From: Bradyrhizobium sp. CCBAU 53338
GTDB taxonomy: Bacteria; Pseudomonadota; Alphaproteobacteria; Rhizobiales; Xanthobacteraceae
Assembly: GCF_015291665.1 (NCBI RefSeq)
Contig: NZ_CP030048.1
Span: forward strand, 5,084,001-5,148,000
Reading direction: 5' to 3'
Length of the DNA stretch: 64,000 nt
How positions within the stretch are numbered: the stretch's first letter is position 1; the number at the start of each line of letters is the position of its first letter. Both the position numbers and the translations under genes were made by a program. Under the pieces are notes generated by a model. It saw only the letters and a program-made list of their open reading frames with translations. It was not told the DNA's origin and did no database searches. Shown one piece after another: positions 9,282 to 17,127 of the stretch.

Positions 9282-10496
9282 TCATGATGGCCGCTTTTCC
9301 AAACGCACCATCCGCGCCCAGAGCAGCGCCAGCGGCCCCACCGCGATCCCCACTGCAAGAACGATGAACACCAGCAGCCAGCCGGTTGCGCTCTGCGGGC
9401 CGCCGGCGGCGTCGAGCGCGGCGCCCGTCCCCCACGCACCGAGTGCCGACAGGCCGAAACCGACGGTCGAGTGCAGGGCCAGCGTCGCGCCACGATGTTC
9501 GGACACCGCGGCGGCCGACATGCCCGCGGTCAGCGCGCCGGAATCGGCCGGCACGGTCAGGCCATAGGCGAGCAGCAGCAGCGCGAGCACTCCTGCCGGC
9601 GCCGTCGCGTTGAACCCGATGACCAGCGCGACGCAGGCCGACGCAATCATGACCATCGTGATGGCGCGATGTCGTCCGATTTTCAGCGCGGCCTCGTTGC
9701 CGAGGATGCTGGCCGGCATGGAGATCACCGCGAAGCAGAAGCTCATCACGACAGGGCTTAGCCATGACGGCGCCCCCTGATGCGCGATGACGAAGGTCCA
9801 GAATCCGACCAGCCAGGTGCGGATGCCGTAGAGCTCGAAACAATGCGCGCCGTAGCCGAGGATGTAACCGAGCGCCTCGCGGTTGGCGAAGACGGGGACG
9901 AAGTTGAGCAATCGCCCCACCTTCGGCGCGGGTCGCTGCGCCTGCATCAGAAGGCACGCGACCACCATTGCGACGGGACCGAAGCCGGTCACGACGAAAG
10001 CAGTCCGCCATCCCCAACGATCGGCGATGATTTGCGCCACCAGGAACGAGAGGCCGACGCCGACCGAGAAGCTCGACGTGTACAACGTGACGGCCCGCGA
10101 GGTGTCGCCGGCAGGCAACCGATCCGTCAGCGCCTTCAATCCCGGCATGTAGGCCCCGGCAAATCCGAGGCCCGCCATGGACCAGATCGCCGTACCCGAC
10201 CAGAAGCCCTGTGCAAACATGCCGAAAGCCACGGTCGCGAGCCCGCTGGCGATCGAGCCCCAGAGCAGCACGAGCCGCGCATCGATGCGGTCGGTCAACG
10301 TCGTCAGCAGAGGCACCGCAAGCATGTAGCCGAAGGCGTAGCCGCTCGCCATCAATCCGCCTTCAGCGGCGGACAACCCCCACGCCGGCATCAAATGCTG
10401 CGCCAGATTTGCGGACAACGTGACATGCGGCAGCAAATTGCCGACCTGGCCGATGCACATCACCGCGATGAGAGACCGACCGCGCAGACTACGAAT
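9282..10496 (-). CDS. MFS transporter of the arsenic locus
   Basis: About 404 residues with 12 predicted membrane segments and the MFS A-motif-like sequence LTTLTDRIDARLVLL after helix 2. It lies 49 bp downstream of the flavoprotein gene, so it probably belongs to the left ars unit and may export an arsenical; the substrate is inference. MFS arsenite exporters such as ArsK of Agrobacterium are known. The start is uncertain. The first helix (SLIAVMCIGQVGNLL) needs a start before the GTG at 10463. AGGAGGGGGG sits just upstream of an ATT codon at 10496, so I end the feature there. The frame remains open to a GTG at 10601, inside the upstream gene. Confidence 0.8.
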   Translation of the reverse strand: MRSLRGRSLIAVMCIGQVGNLLPHVTLSANLAQHLMPAWGLSAAEGGLMASGYAFGYMLAVPLLTTLTDRIDARLVLLWGSIASGLATVAFGMFAQGFWSGTAIWSMAGLGFAGAYMPGLKALTDRLPAGDTSRAVTLYTSSFSVGVGLSFLVAQIIADRWGWRTAFVVTGFGPVAMVVACLLMQAQRPAPKVGRLLNFVPVFANREALGYILGYGAHCFELYGIRTWLVGFWTFVIAHQGAPSWLSPVVMSFCFAVISMPASILGNEAALKIGRHRAITMVMIASACVALVIGFNATAPAGVLALLLLAYGLTVPADSGALTAGMSAAAVSEHRGATLALHSTVGFGLSALGAWGTGAALDAAGGPQSATGWLLVFIVLAVGIAVGPLALLWARMVRLEKRPS

Positions 10497-10545
10497 GGCT
10501 TCCCCCCTCCTACGACCAAAAAGACGGCGCCCCAGCCGGCACCGC

Positions 10546-11913
10546 TTAGGCGCAACCGCAGCCGGAAGCGCCGGCCTTCCTTGCCGTTTCGTCGGCGGCA
10601 CAGCACGCCGTCGCGTCTTGCTTCGCCGGTCCGCCGCAGCAACCTGCGTCCCCGGCCGTCTCGACGCCGCCGCGCGTGCAGACGCCGGTTTCCGGCAGCA
10701 CGAGCTCGACCCTCGCTGCCGCTTTCTTGTCGCCGGCGATGTCGGCTGCGATCGAGCGGACCTGCTCGTAGCCCGTCATCATCAGGAAGGTCGGCGCGCG
10801 GCCGTACGACTTCATGCCGGCGATATAGAAGCCCGGCTCGTCATGAGAGAGCTCACGCGCGCCGTGCGGGCGCACGGTGCCGCAGCTATGTTCGTTGGGA
10901 TCGATCAGCGGCGCCAGCGCGACCGGCGCCTCGATGGCCGGATCGAGCCGCAGGCGCAGCTCGGACAGAAATGAAAAATCGGGACGGAAGCCCGTCGACA
11001 CCACCAGTTCGTCCACGACAACGCTGCGCGCACCGCAGCAGGCACCGGCCGATATCTTGAGGCGGCCTTCGGAGTCCGACAGATGCGTGACGCCAAATCC
11101 GGTCTCGACCCTGATCTTTCCGGCAGCGACGAGCGCCGCAAAATGAGAACCGAGCTCGCCGCGCGCGGCGAGCTTGTCGTTGCTGCCGCCGCCAAAAGCC
11201 TTTGCGGGATCGGCACCGCGCAGCAACCAGATGGCCTTCGTGCCGGACACCTCGTCGGCGAGTTGCACCAGATCGATCAGTGTGCCCACAGCGGAATGGC
11301 CGGCGCCGAGCACGGCGACGGTCTTGCCGGCATATCTGGAACGATCGCCGCCGCGCACGTCAGGCATGCCGTAAGCGATGCGGTCCGCGCGCTCGCGTTC
11401 ACCGATCGCGGGCAGGCCGTTGCTGCCGGCCGGATTGGGAGAGAACCATGTGCCCGACGTGTCGATCACGGCATCAGCGCGCAGCACCTCCGGCCCCTTG
11501 CCGTTCTGGTAGCGGATTTCGAAAGGCGCCTGCTCCCTGCCCCTCGTCTTCGCCTTGTCGAAGCCGACGCGGCTGATGGCCGAGACGCGGCTGGAGGTGC
11601 GGATCACGTCGCGCAGCGGCGTCCGCGTCGCGAGCGGCTCGAGATATCCCTCCAGCAGTTCGCCGCCGGTGGGATAGGCCTGAGGGTCCGGCGAATTCCA
11701 GCCCGTCGGCGCGAGCAGACGCGCTGCGGCCTTGTCGACATTGTATTCCCATGGCGAGAACAGCTGCACGTGCTGCCACTGGCGGATCGCATGCCCCGCT
11801 TCCGGCCCGGCCTCCAGCACGATGGGCGACATGCCACGCTCCAGCACATGCGCGGCCGCTGCAAGGCCGACCGGCCCGGCCCCGATGATGGCCACCTTCT
11901 TTGCGTCGCTCAT
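10546..11913 (-). CDS. FAD/NAD(P)-binding monooxygenase-like flavoprotein with Cys-rich tail (ars locus)
   Basis: 455 residues. The N-terminal Rossmann motif GAGPVGLAAAAHVL binds FAD. A second dinucleotide motif, LGAGHSAVGT, near residue 205 suggests NAD(P)H. The sequence resembles flavoprotein monooxygenase-like enzymes found in rhizobial ars clusters (ArsO/ArsV-type names have been used); the reaction is not settled here. The last 35 residues carry vicinal cysteines (GCCGG, ACC, GCGCA), which suit trivalent arsenic binding. A clear ribosome site (GGGAG) precedes the ATG, and an operator-like motif at 11930-11945 lies between it and arsR. Confidence 0.83.
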   Translation of the reverse strand: MSDAKKVAIIGAGPVGLAAAAHVLERGMSPIVLEAGPEAGHAIRQWQHVQLFSPWEYNVDKAAARLLAPTGWNSPDPQAYPTGGELLEGYLEPLATRTPLRDVIRTSSRVSAISRVGFDKAKTRGREQAPFEIRYQNGKGPEVLRADAVIDTSGTWFSPNPAGSNGLPAIGERERADRIAYGMPDVRGGDRSRYAGKTVAVLGAGHSAVGTLIDLVQLADEVSGTKAIWLLRGADPAKAFGGGSNDKLAARGELGSHFAALVAAGKIRVETGFGVTHLSDSEGRLKISAGACCGARSVVVDELVVSTGFRPDFSFLSELRLRLDPAIEAPVALAPLIDPNEHSCGTVRPHGARELSHDEPGFYIAGMKSYGRAPTFLMMTGYEQVRSIAADIAGDKKAAARVELVLPETGVCTRGGVETAGDAGCCGGPAKQDATACCAADETARKAGASGCGCA

Positions 11914-11929
11914 CCCGCTACTCCCGTCA

Positions 11930-11945
11930 TTCTAGAATCATCGAA
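11930..11945 (-). promoter_or_regulatory. Candidate ArsR operator upstream of flavoprotein gene
   Basis: The 16-base motif TTCTAGAATNNTCGAA occurs here and again at 12323-12338 upstream of the arsR gene on the same strand. The spacer bases differ (CA here, GT there). Recurrence in front of both transcription starts of the left ars unit suggests binding of the local ArsR repressor and an internal promoter for the flavoprotein-MFS pair. Confidence 0.55.
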
Positions 11946-11961
11946 TAATTCGGCAAAAAAA

Positions 11962-12291
11962 TCAGGCCGCCGACTGGGCGCCCCCGCACTCGGCTTCGTC
12001 CGCGCAACATTCAGCAGCCAGAAAATCCACCAGCCCGCGCATCGCCTCGAAGTTCGCGTGACAAACGAGGGTGGTGGATTCGCGGACCTGGCTGACCAGC
12101 CCGACCGCAACCAGAGACTTGATGTGATGAGACAGCGTCGATGCCGGAATCTTCAGCTTGTCCTGCAGGCGGCCGACCGGCATGCCGGAGTGTCCTGCCC
12201 GCACCAGGGCGCGATAGATCTGGAGCCGGGTCCGGTTACCCAAGGCTTCCAGGCGTGCTGCTGCGTCGTCGATCTTCATGGCACGCATCAT
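11962..12291 (-). CDS. arsR: ArsR/SmtB-family repressor, left ars unit
   Basis: 109 residues with the ArsR winged helix: LEALGNRTRLQIYRAL for the first helices and LKIPASTLSHHIKSL for the recognition helix. The usual ELCVCDL metal site is absent from the DNA-binding helix. Instead CCADEAEC lies near the C-terminus, with a further Cys in LVCHANF. This resembles ArsR proteins that bind As(III) through C-terminal cysteines. It should repress its own unit and release on arsenite. The start could also be the internal ATG at 12279. It is transcribed divergently from the second arsR. Confidence 0.9.
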   Translation of the reverse strand: MMRAMKIDDAAARLEALGNRTRLQIYRALVRAGHSGMPVGRLQDKLKIPASTLSHHIKSLVAVGLVSQVRESTTLVCHANFEAMRGLVDFLAAECCADEAECGGAQSAA

Positions 12292-12322
12292 GCGCCCGTC
12301 CGCACCCGGCCGTCAACCGTAT

Positions 12323-12338
12323 TTCTAGAATGTTCGAA
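12323..12338 (-). promoter_or_regulatory. Candidate ArsR operator in the divergent arsR-arsR region
   Basis: Second copy of TTCTAGAATNNTCGAA, lying within the imperfect palindrome ATTTCTAGAATGTTCGAAAT. It is 31 bp upstream of the left arsR start and about 67 bp upstream of the right arsR start, so it could control either unit. Confidence 0.55.
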
Positions 12339-12386
12339 ATACCGTTGCGATCCACGCGAGGTTTCGGATTGACGCCCCGCCAATAA

Positions 12387-12410
12387 TTCCATAAGTCTGG
12401 ATATATGGAA
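12387..12410 (+). promoter_or_regulatory. Inverted repeat over the start codon of the right arsR
   Basis: Perfect 7-bp arms TTCCATA (12387-12393) and TATGGAA (12404-12410) are separated by 10 bp, and the right arm contains the arsR start codon at 12405. TTGACG at 12369-12374 and CATAAG at 12390-12395 are a possible -35/-10 pair, which would make the mRNA nearly leaderless. This is a likely site for autoregulation by the right-hand ArsR. Confidence 0.5.
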
Positions 12411-12767
12411 ACTGAAGAAGCCGTGCTTGCGCTCGCTGCGCTGTCGCAGTCGACCCGTCTGGAGGCGTTCCGGACGCTGGTCAGGCACGAACCCGACGGT
12501 CTGGCGGCCGGCGACCTCGCCCGCCTCCTGGAGGTGCCCCAGAACACCCTCTCGGCGCATCTGTCGATCCTGAGCCGCGCGCGCCTCGTGTCGTCCGAAC
12601 GGCAGAGCCGCTCGATCATCTACCGCGCCAATCTCGGCGAGTTTCGCGACGTCGCGGTTTTCCTGCTGCGCGATTGCTGCGGCGGGCGGCCGGAAGTCTG
12701 CGAGCCGGTCGTCGAGAGCCTGCAAGCCTGCTGCTCTCCAAAGCGAAGGGGGAAGGCCCGTGCCTGA
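12405..12767 (+). CDS. arsR: ArsR/SmtB-family repressor, first gene of the right ars operon
   Basis: 120 residues. The winged helix includes LSQSTRLEAFRTLV and LEVPQNTLSAHLSIL, with the typical wing RSIIYRANLGEF. It lacks the canonical CVC site in helix 3, but has CC near residue 91 and further cysteines in EVCEP and ACC at the C-terminus, as expected for a C-terminal As(III) site. No ribosome site is evident before the ATG, which overlaps an inverted repeat. It heads an operon with two arsenate reductases and an aquaporin and is only distantly similar to the left arsR, so the two units may have separate regulation. Confidence 0.9.
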   Translation: METEEAVLALAALSQSTRLEAFRTLVRHEPDGLAAGDLARLLEVPQNTLSAHLSILSRARLVSSERQSRSIIYRANLGEFRDVAVFLLRDCCGGRPEVCEPVVESLQACCSPKRRGKARA

Positions 12768-13287
12768 TCAAACCTACAATGTCCTGTTTCTGTGCACCGG
12801 CAATTCGGCGCGCTCGATCCTCGCCGAGTCGATTCTTCGCAAGGACGGCGCCGGCCGCTTCCAGTCCTTCTCCGCCGGCAGCACGCCGAAAGGCGCGGTG
12901 CATCCACTGGCACTGCGCACGCTGGCAAGCATGGACTATCCCGCCGACGGGATGCGGTCGAAAAGCTGGCTGGAGTTCGCCGCTCCGGATGCGCCGGTGA
13001 TGGATTTCGTCTTCACCGTTTGCGACAACGCCGCAGGTGAAGCTTGTCCGATCTGGCCGGGTCAGCCGATGACGGCGCACTGGGGCATCGAGGATCCCGC
13101 CGCCGCAGAGGGCTCGGACCTGGAAAGGCAGGCGGCCTTCGTCACGGCCTTCCGCTATCTCAAGAATCGGATCGACACCTTTGTGAACCTCCCGATGAGA
13201 AGCATCGACAAGCTCTCGCTCGGCACCAGGCTGCGCGAGATCGGCCGCTCCGATGGCGCGACACGTCCAGAGCCGAAGGCCGGCTGA
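12760..13287 (+). CDS. arsC: Thioredoxin-type (LMW phosphatase fold) arsenate reductase
   Basis: 175 residues; reduces arsenate to arsenite in the cytoplasm. The P-loop LCTGNSARS near residue 11 holds the nucleophilic Cys. The resolving pair is in VCDNAAGEACP (C-x6-C), matching the thioredoxin-coupled ArsC of the pI258 type. The catalytic Asp is expected in HWGIEDP. The GTG start (12760) overlaps the end of arsR by 8 bases and is preceded by GGGGGAAGG. The C-terminus is about 30 residues longer than in the classical enzyme. A second, unrelated arsenate reductase lies in the same operon. Confidence 0.92.
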   Translation: MPDQTYNVLFLCTGNSARSILAESILRKDGAGRFQSFSAGSTPKGAVHPLALRTLASMDYPADGMRSKSWLEFAAPDAPVMDFVFTVCDNAAGEACPIWPGQPMTAHWGIEDPAAAEGSDLERQAAFVTAFRYLKNRIDTFVNLPMRSIDKLSLGTRLREIGRSDGATRPEPKAG

Positions 13288-13988
13288 TGGACAGTTTCGA
13301 TCTTTCGCGGCGCCTCGCGGCCGAGGCGCTCGGCACCGGCATTCTCGTCGCCACCGTGGTCGGCTCCGGTATCATGGCGGAAACGCTGACCAAGGACGTC
13401 GCGCTTGCACTGCTCTGCAACACCTTGCCGACCGGCGCCATCCTGGTCGTCCTGATCACGGTGCTCGGTCCGATCTCCGGCGCGCATTTCAATCCGGCGG
13501 TCACGCTGGTCTTCACCGGCAAGCGCGAGCTTCCGGTGAATGAGGCCGCCCTCTACGTGATGGCGCAGATTGCCGGCGGCATCGCAGGCACGATGGCGGC
13601 GCACCTGATGTTCGGACTGCCCCTGCTCGATGTCTCGACGAAGGTTCGAACCGGCGGACCGCAATGGTTCGCCGAAGCCGTCGCCGCCTTCGGCCTGGTC
13701 GCGACGATCCTGGCCGGGATCCGCTTTCAGCGGACGGCGGTCCCCTGGCTGGTCGGGCTCTACATCACCGCGGCCTACTGGTTCACCGCCTCGACCTCGT
13801 TCGCCAACCCGGCCGTCGCCATCGCGCGGTCTCTGACAAACACGTTCTCGGGCATTCGTCCCGTCGACCTGACCGGATTCATTCTCGCGGAACTCTGCGG
13901 AGCGTTCGCCGGCATGCTGTTGATGAACTGGCTGCTCGGACATTCCAATGCACGCGGCCCCGTCCCAATCGCGGAAACAAACCGATGA
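13287..13988 (+). CDS. aqpS: AqpS-like aquaglyceroporin of the ars operon
   Basis: 233 residues with six membrane segments and two NPA loops, HFNPAVTL and FANPAVAIAR. This is an MIP-family channel. Its place between two arsC genes matches the Sinorhizobium arrangement in which AqpS lets arsenite leave the cell down its gradient in place of ArsB or Acr3. The ATG at 13287 shares one base with the stop of the preceding arsC (TGATG), and its own stop overlaps the next arsC (ATGA). The frame is open upstream, but that part only shadows arsC. Confidence 0.9.
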   Translation: MDSFDLSRRLAAEALGTGILVATVVGSGIMAETLTKDVALALLCNTLPTGAILVVLITVLGPISGAHFNPAVTLVFTGKRELPVNEAALYVMAQIAGGIAGTMAAHLMFGLPLLDVSTKVRTGGPQWFAEAVAAFGLVATILAGIRFQRTAVPWLVGLYITAAYWFTASTSFANPAVAIARSLTNTFSGIRPVDLTGFILAELCGAFAGMLLMNWLLGHSNARGPVPIAETNR

Positions 13989-14386
13989 GCGTCACGATCT
14001 ATCACAACCCCGACTGCGGCACCTCGCGCAATACGCTGGCGATGATCCGGCAGAGCGGCGTCGAGCCTGACGTCATCGAATACCTCAAGACGCCGCCTTC
14101 GCGCGAAACGCTCGAGCAGCTGATCGCGGCGATGGGAGTGCCCGTCCGGGCGTTGCTGCGCGAGAAAGGCACGCCCTACAAGGACCTCGGCCTCGCCGAT
14201 CCCAAATGGACGGACGACGAACTGATCGACCGGATGCTCGCGCACCCGATCCTGATCAACCGCCCGATCGTGGTGACGCCGAAGGGTACGCGCTTGTGCA
14301 GGCCCTCGGAGGCGGTCGTCGATCTCCTGGACAATCCCGTCGGCCGGTTCGTGAAGGAAGACGGCGAGGTCGTCGAAGCGCGATAG
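13985..14386 (+). CDS. arsC: Glutaredoxin-type arsenate reductase
   Basis: 133 residues of the ArsC/Spx fold. The catalytic Cys is in NPDCGTSRNTL near residue 11. The family Arg residues are expected in LLREKGTPY, INRPIVVTP and TRLCRPSE. It uses glutathione and glutaredoxin, unlike the thioredoxin-type ArsC in the same operon, so arsenate reduction can draw on two electron sources. It starts in an ATGA overlap with aqpS and is the last gene of the operon. Its stop is followed after 11 bases by the 51-bp repeat copy at 14398. Confidence 0.93.
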   Translation: MSVTIYHNPDCGTSRNTLAMIRQSGVEPDVIEYLKTPPSRETLEQLIAAMGVPVRALLREKGTPYKDLGLADPKWTDDELIDRMLAHPILINRPIVVTPKGTRLCRPSEAVVDLLDNPVGRFVKEDGEVVEAR

Positions 14387-14397
14387 GCCCCTTCGGC

Positions 14398-14448
14398 CTA
14401 CCGCTCCTCGGTCGGATGCACCCATTTGTATGGCGTGATGCTGCGGGT
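14398..14448 (-). repeat. 51-bp direct repeat, left copy (orphan 3' gene end)
   Basis: It matches 18796-18846 at 50 of 51 positions in the same orientation. In the right copy these bases are the last 16 codons plus stop of an intact gene. Here they have no gene body upstream. The one difference is a synonymous Pro codon change (CCA versus CCG on the minus strand), so the copy derives from a coding relative. Confidence 0.85.
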
Positions 14449-14455
14449 CGCTTTT

Positions 14456-15052
14456 TCAGGACATCGCCGATGATCGATGGCGACGCCGGATGCGATAGAC
14501 GGACGCCGGAGGGACGTTCAATGCCGTTCGTCCGACGAGGCTCGCCTTCAGGCCGAGCCGATCGAGGATCGGCCGAGGCACCGGACAGCGCGGTCCATAG
14601 GTGAACTGGTAGAGCGCGCCGCCTTCCTGCATGTGACGGAATGCCCCGGAGAGAATGGCTATCACCTTTCGCGGCGACATCGACAGAAGCGGCAGGCCGC
14701 TGACGACAGCGGACGCAGGCGCCGTGAAACGTTCGTATTGAGAGAGCCGGCGTGCATCCATCCAGAGCACGCGCGCCCTCGGGAACCGCTCCTGCAAGAG
14801 CCGGACGAAATCCGAGCCGTATTCCACGAGCAGCAAATCGCGCTCCGGCACACCGCGTTGAATGAGCGCCTTCGTGAAGATACCGGTGCCTGGCCCGAGC
14901 TCGATCACCGGCCCCCGGCCAGGTACGACCTCCTGCGTGATCAGCCGGGCGAGCGACTGCCCCGATGGCGCGATGGCGGAGACCTGCCAGGGATTGGAGA
15001 TGTACGAGCGGAAGAACTGGAAAAAGTCTGCGACTGCGGTGGCGTTCATCAC
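14456..15052 (-). CDS. Phospholipid N-methyltransferase-like (PmtA-type) SAM methyltransferase
   Basis: 198 residues. The N-terminus FFQFFRSYISNPWQVSAIAPSG resembles the PmtA-type phosphatidylethanolamine methyltransferases of rhizobia, which make phosphatidylcholine. SAM motif I is VIELGPGTGIFTKAL, followed by LLLVEYGSDF and a VVSGLPLLSM segment. It is probably membrane-associated and acts on an amino-phospholipid, but the exact step is inference. It is the last gene of a minus-strand row (SDR, AraC, SDR, this gene) inside the repeat-bounded block. Confidence 0.8.
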   Translation of the reverse strand: MMNATAVADFFQFFRSYISNPWQVSAIAPSGQSLARLITQEVVPGRGPVIELGPGTGIFTKALIQRGVPERDLLLVEYGSDFVRLLQERFPRARVLWMDARRLSQYERFTAPASAVVSGLPLLSMSPRKVIAILSGAFRHMQEGGALYQFTYGPRCPVPRPILDRLGLKASLVGRTALNVPPASVYRIRRRHRSSAMS

Positions 15053-15113
15053 AATCCTCTCTCCGTTCGCGGCAGGCGAACGGACGCGGTTTCACGGAAG
15101 GCGCCTCGGGCTT

Positions 15114-15962
15114 CTACGACGCGATGTTGTGCTGCCTGGCCTCGCCCTGGGCGGCGTTGGATACCGTCTCCCAGGCTTCCCAGATGGCGAGACGATCGGC
15201 ATAAGCGGCGCGGGCGCGCGGCAGGCCTTCCGTGCCGACGAAGAGACGTAACGGAGGCGCCTCGGAGTCCACTACCTTCAAGACGGCATCCGCTGTTGCT
15301 TCCGGATCGCCAAACGCGAACCTGGCGCCCGCCGCGAACACCTCCGCGCGGATGTTGCCGTAGGCGTTGATGGCGGGTGAAATCCTGAGCGATGCCATGC
15401 TGGCGAACCCGGTGGCATAGGCGCCAGGCTCGAGCAGCGTGACCTTGATCCCGAACCCCTTGACTTCCTGCGCCAGGCTCTCGTGCAGCGCTTCGACCGC
15501 GAATTTGGAGGCGTTGTAGAAACCGGTGATGGGACCTGCGACGATGCCCGCGACGCTCGACACACCAATGATATGCCCATAGCCCTGTCGCCGCAGCAGG
15601 GGAAGCGCGGCCTGAATGACCCGGAGGGAGCCGAAGAAGTTCGTATCGAACTCGGCGCGGACATCCGCCTCGTGCGCCTCCTCGATCGCCCCAACCAGCG
15701 CATAGCCCGCGTTGTTGAGGACGACGTCAAGCTTTCCGAAATGCGCGTGAGCCCTGGTCACGGCATTTTGCACCGCCTGGGCGTTGGTGACATCAAGCGC
15801 GACCGGCAGCACCGCATCGCCGTAACTTTCCGAGAGGTCCGCGACATCTGCGAAGATTCGGGCTGTTGCCGCGACCTTGTCGCCGCGCTTGAGCGCAGCC
15901 TCCGCCCAGATGCGCCCAAAGCCGCGGGATGCCCCCGTGATGAACCAGACTTTACCAGACAT
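15114..15962 (-). CDS. Short-chain dehydrogenase/reductase
   Basis: 282 residues of the classical SDR family. The cofactor motif is TGASRGFG, with Arg residues after strand 2 (TARIF) that favour NADP. NNAG is in strand 4, the catalytic Ser is in GVSSVAG and the Tyr/Lys pair is in YNASK. The C-terminal extension (EGLPRARAAYADRLAIWEAW) is typical of the oxidoreductase subgroup often regulated by neighbouring AraC or LysR genes. The substrate is unknown. The AraC gene lies 139 bp upstream on the same strand. Confidence 0.9.
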   Translation of the reverse strand: MSGKVWFITGASRGFGRIWAEAALKRGDKVAATARIFADVADLSESYGDAVLPVALDVTNAQAVQNAVTRAHAHFGKLDVVLNNAGYALVGAIEEAHEADVRAEFDTNFFGSLRVIQAALPLLRRQGYGHIIGVSSVAGIVAGPITGFYNASKFAVEALHESLAQEVKGFGIKVTLLEPGAYATGFASMASLRISPAINAYGNIRAEVFAAGARFAFGDPEATADAVLKVVDSEAPPLRLFVGTEGLPRARAAYADRLAIWEAWETVSNAAQGEARQHNIAS

Positions 15963-16101
15963 GTCGATTTCCTCGTTCGTTGAACTTCAACTCTCGGGGG
16001 TGTCGTACAGCCGAACCATCCTGATGACAGCGACAGAGCACGCCAACCAACTTGCGACACGCGCCAAAGCCAGTGTGGAGAGAGCGTCCCCGGTCTGCGA
16101 C

Positions 16102-17118
16102 TTAGTGAAGCTTGTCGCCGTGCAGCTCTCGCCAGCGGCTGGGCGTCACGCCTTCCCAATAACGAAAGGCGCGATAGAAGGAGCTCGCATCCTGATAGCC
16201 GAGCAGGCACGCGACCTCGTCGATGTCGGTGGTCGGATCCGACAGCAATTGCCGTCCGAGCTCCTGGCGCGCCTCGACCAGCAGCTCACGGAAGCTCGAA
16301 CCTTCCTCGGTAATGCGGCGCTGAAGGGTCCGGTCGCTGGTGCCGAGGTCGCGCGCGACGTCCGACAATTCAGGGCGCCCGCTCGCAAGGCTCCTCTTCA
16401 GGACAACCTTCACCTGCTCCTTGATGGAGCTGCGGGCTTGCAGCTCGCCCAACGCCGACGCCAATGCCGGCGTCAGGATATCGAGCAGCTCCTGGTTGTG
16501 CCCGGGAAACGGACGGTCGAGGTCCGCAGATTTCAGAATGAGACTATTTCGTGCCGCGCCATAGCGGATCGGGCAATCAAAATAGTTCTGATAGACGTCG
16601 CTCCTGGGTCGAGCACGTACCAGCTCGACCCGCTTCGGTGTCACATGCTGCCCCGTACCCCGGCGCCCTAGTTCAACGAGGGACGCAAAGGTCACGTCCG
16701 TCGAGATCGCGGGCTCCGGATCGGTCGCGTACGGCCATTCGACCGTGATCGTGCACTCGCCCTTGCCTTCCTTCAGCCGCGGCTGCTCGGGCGAGCAAAG
16801 CCGCTTGAACCGCGCGATGCGATGCAGTCCGTCACGATAGTCTCTCGCATAGAATGCAGCGAGGCTCGATGGCGGATGAACGGCCGTGTCGGCGCTCTGG
16901 ACCAGCTTGAGGCCGAGCCCGGGCTCCGGCTTCAGCTCCTCAAGGGCCCGCCAAAGCGCAAAGAACTGGTCCGTGGTGACCAGCCCCTGTTCGTTCAGAT
17001 GCAAGGTCGCCGGCAATTTGGCTTGCCGCAACAGTGCGGCCGGCGGAACGCCGATATGATCGACGGCCTGCCAAAAGGCGCGGGGAACCTTGCATCTGTC
17101 TGCGGCTGCTCCACTCAT
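16102..17118 (-). CDS. AraC-family transcriptional regulator with Arabinose_bd-type N-terminus
   Basis: 338 residues. The first two thirds match the ligand domain of OruR/ArgR-like AraC proteins (FWQAVDHIGVPPAALL, GLGLKLVQS, a YFDCPIRYGAARNSL segment). The C-terminal double helix-turn-helix has DVARDLGTSDRTLQRRI and DEVACLLGYQDASSFYRAFRYWEGVTPSRWRE. It begins 9 bp after the upstream SDR gene ends, so the two are co-transcribed. It probably controls the SDR genes on either side. Confidence 0.9.
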   Translation of the reverse strand: MSGAAADRCKVPRAFWQAVDHIGVPPAALLRQAKLPATLHLNEQGLVTTDQFFALWRALEELKPEPGLGLKLVQSADTAVHPPSSLAAFYARDYRDGLHRIARFKRLCSPEQPRLKEGKGECTITVEWPYATDPEPAISTDVTFASLVELGRRGTGQHVTPKRVELVRARPRSDVYQNYFDCPIRYGAARNSLILKSADLDRPFPGHNQELLDILTPALASALGELQARSSIKEQVKVVLKRSLASGRPELSDVARDLGTSDRTLQRRITEEGSSFRELLVEARQELGRQLLSDPTTDIDEVACLLGYQDASSFYRAFRYWEGVTPSRWRELHGDKLH

Positions 17119-17127
17119 CGTCGATCC

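Noticed and set aside
9780..11060. 426-codon plus-strand frame over the MFS and flavoprotein genes
   Set aside because: Spans the junction of two real minus-strand genes and shows only Arg/His-rich shadow sequence.
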